34,261 nucleotides of DNA from Micromonospora parastrephiae (GTDB lineage: Bacteria > Actinomycetota > Actinomycetes > Mycobacteriales > Micromonosporaceae): assembly GCF_016802865.1 (NCBI RefSeq), contig NZ_JAEVHM010000045.1, forward strand, positions 1 through 34,261, written 5' to 3'. Numbering within the stretch: position 1 is the stretch's first letter; every line of letters starts with the position of its first letter. Position numbers and translations under genes: made by a program. Below the pieces are notes generated by a model. It was not told where the DNA came from. It was given only the letters and a program-made list of their open reading frames with translations, and searched no databases. Shown one piece after another: positions 15,657 through 22,434 of this stretch.

Positions 15657-16925
15657 TCACGCCGCGACTCCGGCGTCCGGTCGGCAACGGCCGAGGATGA
15701 GCACCGCGTTGTTGCCGCCGAAGGCGAGCGCGTTGTTCTGCACCACCCGCAGCTCCGCTTCCCGGGCGTGGTTGGGCACGCAGTCCAGGCCGCACTCCGG
15801 GTCGGTCTCGACATGGTTCACGGTCGGTGGGATGAAGCTCTCGGAGATGGCCAGTGCGCAGGCGGCCGCGGCGAGCGCGCTCGCCGCTCCCATGGTGTGG
15901 CCGATCATCGCCTTGATCGAGATGGTGGGCGGAGGGCGGTCCCCGAAGACCCGCCGAATGGCGGCGGCCTCGGTCACGTCGTTGGCTCGGGTGCCGGTGC
16001 CGTGCGCGGAGATGAAGTCGATCTCCTCGGGCTTGACCCCGGCGTTGTGCTGCGCCAGCTCCATGCACCGGGCGATGCTGTCCCGATCCGGCGCGACCGG
16101 ATGGTGCGCGTCGCAGTTCAGGCCGTACCCCAGCACCTCCGCGTAGATGCGGGCGCCCCGGGCCCGTGCCGACTCCAAGCTCTCCAACAGCAGGATGCAG
16201 GCACCCTCCCCGGTGAGGATGCCCCGCCGGTTGCGGTCGAACGGCTGACACGCCTCCGGAGCGATGGTGCCCAGCCGGTAGAAGCCGGTGAAGGTCTTGC
16301 GGCAGAGGGCATCGGCGCCGCCCACCAGCGCGACGTCCGCGTCACCGAGGCGAATCGCGTCGTAGCCGTGCCCCACCGCGTAGTTGCCGGCGGCACACGC
16401 GGTGGGGATGGTCACGGTCTCCACGTCACGCAGGTCCAACTCCCGCACGATGCTCGTGGAGAGGCGCACCGCGGGCACCCGGCTGGCGACGACGGGATCC
16501 AGTCGTGGGTAGCCCTCGCGCACCTCGGTCTCGGTGAGCCGGTCCAGGTCGTGGGACTCCCCGTCGGTGGTGCCCACCGAGACGAGCGCCCGCCGGTCCC
16601 GGAGCACGTCCAGCGGCAGCCCGGCGTCCTCGACCGCCATCCGGGCCGCGGCGACGGAGAACTGACTGGCCCGTCCCAGGCTGCCGGCCGGCGTGTGCCG
16701 CAACCATTGGCTGGCGTCGAAGTCCTCGATCTGGCATCCGTTGGCGTACGCGAAGCCGTCGGTGTCGAAGGCCGTGATCGGCTTGGCGCCGGTCCGGCCG
16801 CTGCGCAGGCCGGTCAGGAAGTCTGCCGCACCGATGCCGATGCTGCTGACGACTCCCAGCCCGGTCACCACCACCCGGGTGGGTCCGCTGCGATCTTCAG
16901 GGTTTTCCATGGCCTCCCCGTCCAC
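15657..16925 (-). CDS. Type II PKS ketosynthase (KS-1)
   Basis: 422-residue (from GTG 16925) FabF-type ketosynthase with Cys177 (PTACAAGN), His308 (AHGTGT) and His343 (MIGHTMGA). It is the most canonical KS in the window, and NNALAFGGNNAVLIL marks the C-terminal gating region. An alternative ATG at 16910 removes five residues; GGGGAGG is only 2 nt from that ATG, so the start is uncertain. It follows ACP-2 by 18 nt and precedes KS-2. No dedicated Cys-less partner is adjacent. It may work as a homodimer for an initiating condensation, or pair with KS-like 3; both are inferences. Confidence 0.91.
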   Translation of the reverse strand: MDGEAMENPEDRSGPTRVVVTGLGVVSSIGIGAADFLTGLRSGRTGAKPITAFDTDGFAYANGCQIEDFDASQWLRHTPAGSLGRASQFSVAAARMAVEDAGLPLDVLRDRRALVSVGTTDGESHDLDRLTETEVREGYPRLDPVVASRVPAVRLSTSIVRELDLRDVETVTIPTACAAGNYAVGHGYDAIRLGDADVALVGGADALCRKTFTGFYRLGTIAPEACQPFDRNRRGILTGEGACILLLESLESARARGARIYAEVLGYGLNCDAHHPVAPDRDSIARCMELAQHNAGVKPEEIDFISAHGTGTRANDVTEAAAIRRVFGDRPPPTISIKAMIGHTMGAASALAAAACALAISESFIPPTVNHVETDPECGLDCVPNHAREAELRVVQNNALAFGGNNAVLILGRCRPDAGVAA

Positions 16926-16943
16926 TCGGGCCCGGCAGCCGGA

Positions 16944-17213
16944 TCAGCGGCTGGCTTCCGCCTCGGCGACGACGGCCCGCACTCCGTTGAGGTTGACCAT
17001 CCGGCTCAGTTCGGCCTGGTCGATGGTGATGTCGAACTCGCGTTCCAACGCCGCCAGGATCTCGATGGCGCGCAGTGAGTCCGCGCCGTGGTCCTCCTTG
17101 AACAGGCTGGTGTCGGTCACGTCGGCGGGTTCCATCTCGAGGACGTCGCAGACGATCTCCTTGATCTGCTGATCCCGACGGCTGTCCCCGACGAGTTCCG
17201 GTGAAGTGCTCAC
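16944..17213 (-). CDS. Acyl carrier protein (ACP-2)
   Basis: 89-residue carrier protein. The phosphopantetheine site is Ser46 in EDHGADSLRAIE. The helix before it (QQIKEIVCDVLEMEPADVTD) and the Ile/Leu-rich helix after it (ILAALEREFDITID) are typical of ACPs. The start is GTG at 17213, preceded by GGGAGGAAAT, overlapping the stop of the luciferase-like gene by 4 nt. It sits just upstream of KS-1, which suggests they function together in initiation or early elongation. Confidence 0.92.
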   Translation of the reverse strand: MSTSPELVGDSRRDQQIKEIVCDVLEMEPADVTDTSLFKEDHGADSLRAIEILAALEREFDITIDQAELSRMVNLNGVRAVVAEAEASR

Positions 17214-18184
17214 ATTTCCTCCCTGGATGCTGACCGGGTCGACGGGTCGCTCCCCGGCTGAACAGTGGCGACCTCTTCGACCAGCCACTCCATCGTTTTG
17301 ATCATTTCTGCCGGTCGCATGGAGAGATCCAGGACCAGAAGCGAGACACCGGCGTCGCGGTAGGCGTCGAACTGGGCGGCGACCTCGTCCGCCGATCCGG
17401 TGATGCTGACCCGGTCGGACATGAAGTCCATGACCGGGAAGGGAGGCACCAGGCCCCGGCGCACCGTCACCATGATCTCCGCCGGGTCCCGTCCAGCGTC
17501 GTGGCTGAGCCGGGCCAGCGTCTCGCGGCCGGCGCGGATCTCGTCCGGGTACAGCTCGTGGGCCAGCCAACCCTCGCCGAGCCGGGCGACGCGACGCAGC
17601 GCGTGCTCGGTGTTCCCGCCGACGAAGACGGGCGGGCCGGTCTCGCTGTGCGGGCGGGCGGCGAGCCACATGTCCTCGAAGTCGACGAACCGTCCGTGGA
17701 AGGAGACGGGCCGCCGGCCGCGCCAGAGCGTCCGCATCACCTCGATGTACTCGTCGGTGCGGGCCCCCCGCTCGCGACGGGGCACGCCGACGATGGCGAA
17801 CTCCTCGTCCATCCAGCCCAACCCGGCCCCGAGGATGATCCGGCCGAGCGAGAGCTGGTCGAGGGTGGCCAGCTCGGAGGCGAGGATGACCGGGTTGCGG
17901 TAGGGCAGGGCGAGCACGTGGGTGCCCACCTTGATCTTCTCGGTCACCCCGGCCACCAGGCCCATCAGCGTGAGGGGCTCCAGCCAGGCGACACCCCAGT
18001 TGTACGCGTCGGCGGTCTTCGCCCGGGGATACAGACAGCTGCCGTCACGCTGTTTGGGCAGTGCCACGTGGCTGCTGATCCAGAGCGAGTGGAAGCCGAG
18101 TTCGTCGGCCGCTTCGGCGACGTCGATCAGGTACCGACGACGGCCCGGAGGTCCGACCGTCGGCAACGACAGGCCCAGCTGCAT
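17210..18184 (-). CDS. Luciferase-like (probable F420-dependent) oxidoreductase
   Basis: About 324-residue TIM-barrel protein of the bacterial luciferase-like superfamily. Typical segments are the N-terminal LGLSLPTVGP, DELGFHSLWISSHVALP, KIKVGTHVLALPYRNPVILASELATLDQLS, RIILGAGLGWMDEEF and RPHSETGPPVFVGGN. The pattern matches the actinobacterial F420-dependent subgroup, but FMN use cannot be excluded. It may reduce or oxidise the polyketide chain or a tailoring position; the substrate is unknown. The upstream gene's stop overlaps the ATG at 18187 (TGATG). ATG at 18184 has the better spacing to GAGGAG, and a GTG at 18190 is a third option. Confidence 0.85.
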   Translation of the reverse strand: MQLGLSLPTVGPPGRRRYLIDVAEAADELGFHSLWISSHVALPKQRDGSCLYPRAKTADAYNWGVAWLEPLTLMGLVAGVTEKIKVGTHVLALPYRNPVILASELATLDQLSLGRIILGAGLGWMDEEFAIVGVPRRERGARTDEYIEVMRTLWRGRRPVSFHGRFVDFEDMWLAARPHSETGPPVFVGGNTEHALRRVARLGEGWLAHELYPDEIRAGRETLARLSHDAGRDPAEIMVTVRRGLVPPFPVMDFMSDRVSITGSADEVAAQFDAYRDAGVSLLVLDLSMRPAEMIKTMEWLVEEVATVQPGSDPSTRSASREEM

Positions 18185-18186
18185 CA

Positions 18187-19026
18187 TCACTCCTCAAAGC
18201 TCGGGTGGGACGACACGGACAGCGCCGGGCAGGGCCGGCGCGGTGCGTGGGCGACCAGGGGCCGCAGTGCGGTGACGACGTCGAGAAGCCCGGGGACCAC
18301 CAGGTCGGCCCAGCGCCCGACATCCGAGCCGGCGGGCGCGACCGCGACGACCGTCGCCCCGGCCCGACGGGCGGCGGCACCGAGTTCCGCGCCACCGGTG
18401 ACCACCACGACACCGGCGGCCGTCGCGGACCGGGCCAGAGCCAGTCCGACCAGGACCTCCCACCGGCAGTCGTCCGAGCCGTACGCCCGGCCGCCCGACA
18501 GGTGCCGGTCCAGGCCGGTGGCACGTAGCTTGAGCAGTGCGTTGGGTCGCACCGCGGCGGCCACCACCCCCTGCCGCAGCCCGGGACAGTGCCGCGAGAC
18601 CAGTCCGACCACCTCGCGTCCGACACCCGGTGGCCCGTCGACGTCCGTCGGGCGCAGCCCTCGCTGACTGAGGACGAGGGCGAGGGCCGCCAGCAGCCTG
18701 GGCAGCCTGCTCGCTCGTTCACCGTTGCGCCCCGACCTGTCCAGCAGGTCAACGGCCACGACCGGGTCGGTGCGCCGGTCCGGACGGTACGGAATATTCG
18801 GCGCCGGCCGACCGAGCAACCCGGCCAGTGCCGAGCGGTGCAGCTCACGGTCCAGGTCGGGAGTGGGCACGAGGGTGGCGAGGTCCCAGAGCAGCAGCGG
18901 TGTCGTGACCGGAGGAGGCGGCGACGGGCGCACACCGCCGGCCAGCAGGCCGACCGGCGTGTCCGCGAAGCGCACCGCACGCGGTGACGCCAACGCGACC
19001 CGCCCGCTCTCCGGCCAGGAACCCAT
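18187..19026 (-). CDS. Unknown protein within the PKS operon
   Basis: 279 residues with no family recognised with confidence. There are two regular parts. One is a Leu-rich helical segment (about 85-150) after VVAVDLLDRSGRNG. The other is a C-terminal half with VVVVTGGAELGAAARRAGATVVAVAP followed by WADLVVPGLLDVV, which reads like a Rossmann-type beta-alpha-beta unit such as a NYN/PIN-like or HAD-like fold. That resemblance is weak and no function is claimed. No signal peptide or membrane segment is seen. The start is strong, with AGGAGGAGGGG just upstream of ATG. The stop overlaps the start of the luciferase-like gene, so co-expression is certain if the operon is transcribed. Confidence 0.75.
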   Translation of the reverse strand: MGSWPESGRVALASPRAVRFADTPVGLLAGGVRPSPPPPVTTPLLLWDLATLVPTPDLDRELHRSALAGLLGRPAPNIPYRPDRRTDPVVAVDLLDRSGRNGERASRLPRLLAALALVLSQRGLRPTDVDGPPGVGREVVGLVSRHCPGLRQGVVAAAVRPNALLKLRATGLDRHLSGGRAYGSDDCRWEVLVGLALARSATAAGVVVVTGGAELGAAARRAGATVVAVAPAGSDVGRWADLVVPGLLDVVTALRPLVAHAPRRPCPALSVSSHPSFEE

Positions 19027-19062
19027 CACCCCTCCTCCTGCGCACCGCTGCCCGCCCACCGG

Positions 19063-19494
19063 TCAGGACGGACGCTCGAACCAGTGCTCGAATTTCGCCG
19101 CGTAGAGCGTGTTGCCGGAGAGCTTGACCTTGCCGCGCAGGAACGCCTGCATCCCGTTGATCCGTCCGGTCACCAGCCGCAGGAAGGTGGGCAGCTCCAC
19201 CGTCGTGGTGAGCTGTGGAGATTCGACCTGTCCCCGACCGGACTCGCAGACGCCGTCGTGGATCCGGACGAAGTACTCGTGCGGGCCGTCCGGCGTCTTG
19301 ATGACGTACTGGAAGTCGGCCTGCTGGCCCTTCGCCCGGTCGGCGCGGAACACGTCGGGCATGTTGCCGAAGACCTCGTCGAGCAGCCCACCCACACCGC
19401 CCTCGTGCTCCTGGGCAAAGGCGAAGACGTCCGACTCCGACCGGGAACCGGCCGCCTGCCTGATCCGCTCGAACCTCGTCGTGTCGATAGCCAT
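19063..19494 (-). CDS. SCP2-like (sterol carrier protein 2 fold) lipid-binding protein
   Basis: 143 residues; first gene of the large minus-strand operon. Features of the SCP2 fold are the N-terminal helix (LLDEVFGNMPDVFRADRAKG), the strand pair DFQYVIKTPDGPHEYFVRI, then PQLTTTVELPTFLRLVTGRINGMQAFLRGKVKLSGN. The last of these is the conserved D/E-x-W-x-x-hydrophobic-G-x-x-x-A-hydrophobic-x-x-G-K region. SCP2 domains bind hydrophobic acyl or polyene molecules, so a carrier or shielding role for the polyene intermediate is plausible but inferred. GGGAGGAG precedes the ATG by about 12 nt. Confidence 0.85.
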   Translation of the reverse strand: MAIDTTRFERIRQAAGSRSESDVFAFAQEHEGGVGGLLDEVFGNMPDVFRADRAKGQQADFQYVIKTPDGPHEYFVRIHDGVCESGRGQVESPQLTTTVELPTFLRLVTGRINGMQAFLRGKVKLSGNTLYAAKFEHWFERPS

Positions 19495-19527
19495 CGAAGA
19501 GGGGCTCCTCCCGCTCGGTTCCGGTTC

Positions 19528-19542
19528 GGGGTCGGCGACCCC
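19528..19542. promoter_or_regulatory. 15-nt palindrome, candidate operator
   Basis: GGGGTCG-G-CGACCCC, perfect 7-bp arms with a single central base, 34 nt upstream of the first operon gene. Position and symmetry suggest a binding site for a dimeric regulator. In GC-rich DNA this could also arise by chance. Confidence 0.35.
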
Positions 19543-19633
19543 TGGTTACTGAAGACCACCATCACCGGCCGCCGGGGCACAGCGCCGAGAGGGCAGTGCT
19601 TCCGCACCCCCCCGTGCTGGACGGTCCGGGACA

Positions 19634-19667
19634 CCGAAGAGGGCACCCGATCGGCCCCCCTCTTCGG
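19634..19667. repeat. 10-bp inverted repeat in the divergent promoter region
   Basis: CCGAAGAGGG at 19634-19643 and CCCTCTTCGG at 19658-19667 are perfect arms separated by 14 nt. It may be an operator with two half-sites, or a hairpin in the leader of the plus-strand transcript. Nothing in the sequence decides between these. Confidence 0.5.
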
Positions 19668-19778
19668 GCGTTCACGCCCCTCTGCCCTCGCTGGTTGGCT
19701 GCCAATGGTCATCACGCACGCGACGGCACGCCCGGTGGATGGCGCCGGGCGGCCGGGACGCGCCGGAGCGGAGGCACG

Positions 19779-21023
19779 ATGTACGACGTCATCGTCATCG
19801 GGGGACGCTGCGCCGGCTCCCCACTCGCGATGCTGCTGGCGCAACTCGGGCACCGGGTGCTCGTGCTGGACCGGTCACACTTCCCCAGCGACCGGCTGTC
19901 CACCCACTACGTCCAGCCCAGCGGCCTGGCCCGGCTCCGGCGCTGGGGTCTGCTGGACCAGCTCGCCGCGAGCGGCTGCCCGCCGATCAGGGAGGCCCGC
20001 TGGTGGTTCGGTGAGACGCTGGTCAGCGGATTCGCGCCGGAGGTCGACGGCATCGACATGGCGTACGCCCCGCGACGCACGGTGCTCGACGCTCTGCTGG
20101 TCAGGGCGGCCCGCGACCGGGGCGTCGAGGTGCGGGAGGGGTTCACCGTACGGGAGCTGCTGTTCGACGGCGACCAGGTCTGCGGTGTACGCGGCCGGAG
20201 CGCGGGCGGAACGGACGAGACGATCAGAGCCACCGTGGTCGTGGGCGCGGACGGCCGGCACTCGATGGTCGCCCGCGCGGTCGGCGCGGAGAGCTACGAC
20301 GAGCGGCCCGCCTACACGGTCGTCTACTACACGTACTGGCAGGGGCTGTCCGCGCACCGCCGCAACCGCAACGAGGTGTTCATCCACGAGGACACGCAGA
20401 TCGGGGTGATACCCACCCACGACGACGCCTACCTGATCCAGGCGGCCCGGCCGCACTCGTTCGCCGCGACCTACCGCACGGACATCGAGGGGCACTACCG
20501 CCAGGCGATCCGCGAGGCGGCTCCCGCCCTGGACCGGGAGCTGGACGGCGCCACGCGGGTGTCGCGGTTCCTGGGGACGGCGGCGCTGCAGAACTACTAC
20601 CGCCGCCCGTACGGGCCCGGTTGGGCGCTGATCGGTGACGCCGGCTTCCACAAGGACCCGCTGACCGGCCAGGGCATCAGCGACGCGTGGCGGGACGCCG
20701 AGTCGCTCAGCGCGGCACTGCACGCGACGCTGACCGGCGCCGAAGGGTGGGACCAGGCGATGTCGGAGTACGAGCGCCGGCGCAACGCCGACTCGGCGAT
20801 GATGTACGACTTCACCTGCGAGGCGGCGAGCTTCGAGTTCGACCCGATGACCCGGCATCTCGTCCAGGTCCTCGCCACGTCGCCGGAGCACGCGAACCGC
20901 TTCTTCGGCGTCATCGCCGGAACCGTGGCCCCGGAGGACTTCTTCTCGCCCGACAGCCTGCTGGACATGCTCGGGCGGCTGCCGGAGGACACCTTCGCCG
21001 ACGAGGGCGACCTGGTCGGTTGA
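19779..21023 (+). CDS. FAD-dependent oxidoreductase/monooxygenase (PHBH-like), copy 1
   Basis: 414-residue flavoprotein. The FAD-binding N-terminus is VIVIGGRCAGSPLAMLLAQLGHRVLVLDR. The middle DG-type motif is VVVGADGRHSMVARAVG, and the second FAD motif is GPGWALIGDAGFHKDPLTGQGISDAWRDAE. These are the three landmarks of the p-hydroxybenzoate hydroxylase/geranylgeranyl reductase group. It probably hydroxylates, epoxidises or oxidises the chain or an amino acid residue. It is clearly paralogous to the gene at 22435-23655, sharing the N-terminal STHYV segment and the C-terminal RFFG-IAG motif. ATG at 19779 is chosen for GGAGG 5 nt upstream and because homology starts there. It is co-transcribed with the P450 29 nt downstream. 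Confidence 0.88.
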   Translation: MYDVIVIGGRCAGSPLAMLLAQLGHRVLVLDRSHFPSDRLSTHYVQPSGLARLRRWGLLDQLAASGCPPIREARWWFGETLVSGFAPEVDGIDMAYAPRRTVLDALLVRAARDRGVEVREGFTVRELLFDGDQVCGVRGRSAGGTDETIRATVVVGADGRHSMVARAVGAESYDERPAYTVVYYTYWQGLSAHRRNRNEVFIHEDTQIGVIPTHDDAYLIQAARPHSFAATYRTDIEGHYRQAIREAAPALDRELDGATRVSRFLGTAALQNYYRRPYGPGWALIGDAGFHKDPLTGQGISDAWRDAESLSAALHATLTGAEGWDQAMSEYERRRNADSAMMYDFTCEAASFEFDPMTRHLVQVLATSPEHANRFFGVIAGTVAPEDFFSPDSLLDMLGRLPEDTFADEGDLVG

Positions 21024-21052
21024 AGCCGTACCCGCCAACCAGGGAGACAACC

Positions 21053-22297
21053 GTGAGCGGCACCCCGACGTCGCAGCTGACCCCGCCCGTCCTCGACGAT
21101 TTCGACCCGTACAACCCGATCTTCCGCGCGGACCCGTACCCCGAGTACGAACGCATCCGCGCGGTGGGAGGCCCGGTCTACTGGGAGTATCTCGACTCGT
21201 ATCTCATCGCCTCGCACGCGGACGCCACGGCCGTGCTGGCCGAGCCGGGCCTGCGGGTACAACCGCCACCCGAGGTGGCCGAGATGCTGCTCTCCATGGT
21301 GCCGACCGAACTGCACCCGATGCAGCAGACCCTGCTGTTCCAGGACCCGCCGGACCACACCCGGCTCCGGAACCTGACCCGGCGGGCGTTCTCGTCGTCG
21401 GCGATCGCCGGGGTGCTCGCGGAGGGTCGTCACACCGCCCGGGCGGTCCTCGACCGGGCGGTGCGGTCGGGTCGGCTGGAGGTGGTCGACGACCTGGCCT
21501 TCCCGGTCTCCCTCCAGGTGATCGGCGACCTGCTCGGGGTGCCGCGGTCGGACCTGCCGCTGCTCAAGGAGTGGGGGCAGGCGCTCTCCCCGGCGGCGGA
21601 CATTCCGGCCGCGGCCGGCTCGCTCGAGCGTGCCCTGGAAGGCTTCCAGGCGTTCGACGACTACTTCGGCCGGCTGGCCGAGCGTCGCCGCCGGGATCCG
21701 GGAGACGACCTCTTCTCCGCCCTGGTGCAGGCCGAGGCCGAGGGGGTCATATCCCGTGACGAGCTGCACGCCAACGCGATCCTGACCTTCATCTCGGGCC
21801 ACGAGACGCTGGTGGCCTTCGCCGCCAGCGCGTTCCTCTGCTTCCTGCGTCGTCCGGATCAGCTCACGCTGCTTCGCCAACGGCCGGAGCTGGCCGCCAA
21901 CGCGGTGGACGAGGTGCTCCGGTACGAGAGCCCGCTCCAGCTGGCGACCGCCGGCGGGGGCCGGTGGACCCAGCAGGATCTGCTGGTCGGCGACCACGTC
22001 ATCCCGGCCGGACAACGGGTGCTCGTCCTGCTGGGCGCGGCGAACCGCGATCCGGCCGTCTACCCCGACCCGGACCGGTTCGACATCGTCCGGCCCGCCT
22101 ACCGGCACCTCTCCCTCGGGCACGGGCTGCACTTCTGTGTCGGCGCCGTGCTCGCCAGGCAGCAGGGCAGCATGATCCTGGAGGAGTTGGCCGCCACGCG
22201 GGCCGAGTTCGAGGCAACGCTGACCGAGCTGGACTGGATGCCGCTGTTCATGCAACGGCGGCTGGCGGCGCTGCCGCTGCGGGTCGACCCGCGCTAG
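21053..22297 (+). CDS. Cytochrome P450 (P450-1)
   Basis: 414-residue soluble bacterial P450. Landmarks are the helix C DPPDHTRLR, the I-helix LTFISGHETLVAF (acid-alcohol pair Glu251-Thr252), the ExxR pair Glu287/Arg290, and the heme loop LSLGHGLHFCVG with Cys362 as the iron ligand. The usual Phe at the start of the heme loop is Leu. Such enzymes often hydroxylate carrier-bound amino acids or the acyl group in NRPS clusters; the target here is unknown. The GTG start at 21053 is supported by AGGGAGA upstream and by the conserved N-terminal length. It follows the flavoprotein closely and is followed by a strong terminator. Confidence 0.92.
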   Translation: MSGTPTSQLTPPVLDDFDPYNPIFRADPYPEYERIRAVGGPVYWEYLDSYLIASHADATAVLAEPGLRVQPPPEVAEMLLSMVPTELHPMQQTLLFQDPPDHTRLRNLTRRAFSSSAIAGVLAEGRHTARAVLDRAVRSGRLEVVDDLAFPVSLQVIGDLLGVPRSDLPLLKEWGQALSPAADIPAAAGSLERALEGFQAFDDYFGRLAERRRRDPGDDLFSALVQAEAEGVISRDELHANAILTFISGHETLVAFAASAFLCFLRRPDQLTLLRQRPELAANAVDEVLRYESPLQLATAGGGRWTQQDLLVGDHVIPAGQRVLVLLGAANRDPAVYPDPDRFDIVRPAYRHLSLGHGLHFCVGAVLARQQGSMILEELAATRAEFEATLTELDWMPLFMQRRLAALPLRVDPR

Positions 22298-22305
22298 GTG
22301 CGTTG

Positions 22306-22343
22306 CCCGAGGCAGGCCGGTCGTGTGACCGGCCTGCCTCGGG
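22306..22343 (+). terminator. Strong intrinsic hairpin after P450-1
   Basis: Perfect 17-bp inverted repeat with a 4-nt loop (GTGT), starting 8 nt after the P450-1 stop. It has no U-tract, as is usual in actinomycetes. It ends the plus-strand flavoprotein-P450 transcript before the convergent genes. Confidence 0.85.
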
Positions 22344-22384
22344 CCGTGTGGCGTCGGTGCTGCGCTGTCGTCGGAACACGCGCT

Positions 22385-22412
22385 CCCCCGCCCGCGACTT
22401 CGCGGGCGGGGG
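22385..22412 (-). terminator. Hairpin after the minus-strand flavoprotein
   Basis: Perfect 12-bp G/C stem (CCCCCGCCCGCG / CGCGGGCGGGGG) with loop ACTT, located 22 nt past the stop of the minus-strand flavoprotein gene. Together with 22306-22343 it gives each convergent transcript its own terminator. Confidence 0.8.
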
Positions 22413-22434
22413 ATTCAGGTCGTGCGCGCGGCGG

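Larger units (their letters stand above)
4664..19494 (-). other. 18-gene highly reducing type II PKS operon
   Basis: Eighteen minus-strand genes run from the SCP2-like gene (start 19494) to the isomerase (stop 4664), with no gap above about 37 bp. Nine junctions overlap by 4 nt: 6695/6698, 7108/7111, 7368/7371, 10458/10461, 11633/11636, 12604/12607, 13475/13478, 17210/17213, and TGATG at 18187. One junction is directly abutting at 14497/14498. This indicates a single transcript with translational coupling. Contents are three KSs, three Cys-less KS-like proteins, two ACPs, KR, ER, two DHs, isomerase, two hydrolytic enzymes, a luciferase-like oxidoreductase, an unknown protein and SCP2. The set of discrete KS, KR and DH proteins is what is known for highly reducing type II PKSs (ishigamide, skyllamycin cinnamoyl moiety). 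Confidence 0.88.
19495..19778. promoter_or_regulatory. Divergent promoter region of the PKS operon and the flavoprotein-P450 operon
   Basis: 284 bp between the start of the 18-gene minus-strand operon and the plus-strand flavoprotein gene. It must hold promoters for both directions. It contains a 15-nt palindrome, a 10-bp inverted repeat (both listed separately) and a small TTGGC-T-GCCAA palindrome at 19695-19705. No consensus -35/-10 pair can be named with confidence. No regulatory gene adjoins it. Confidence 0.6.

Noticed and set aside
13712..15700. Long plus-strand open frame (662 residues) opposite KS-2 and KS-like 1
   Set aside because: Composition (Gly/Arg/His/Asp-rich, no motifs) is typical of antisense frames in GC-rich DNA, and the minus strand carries complete KS motifs.
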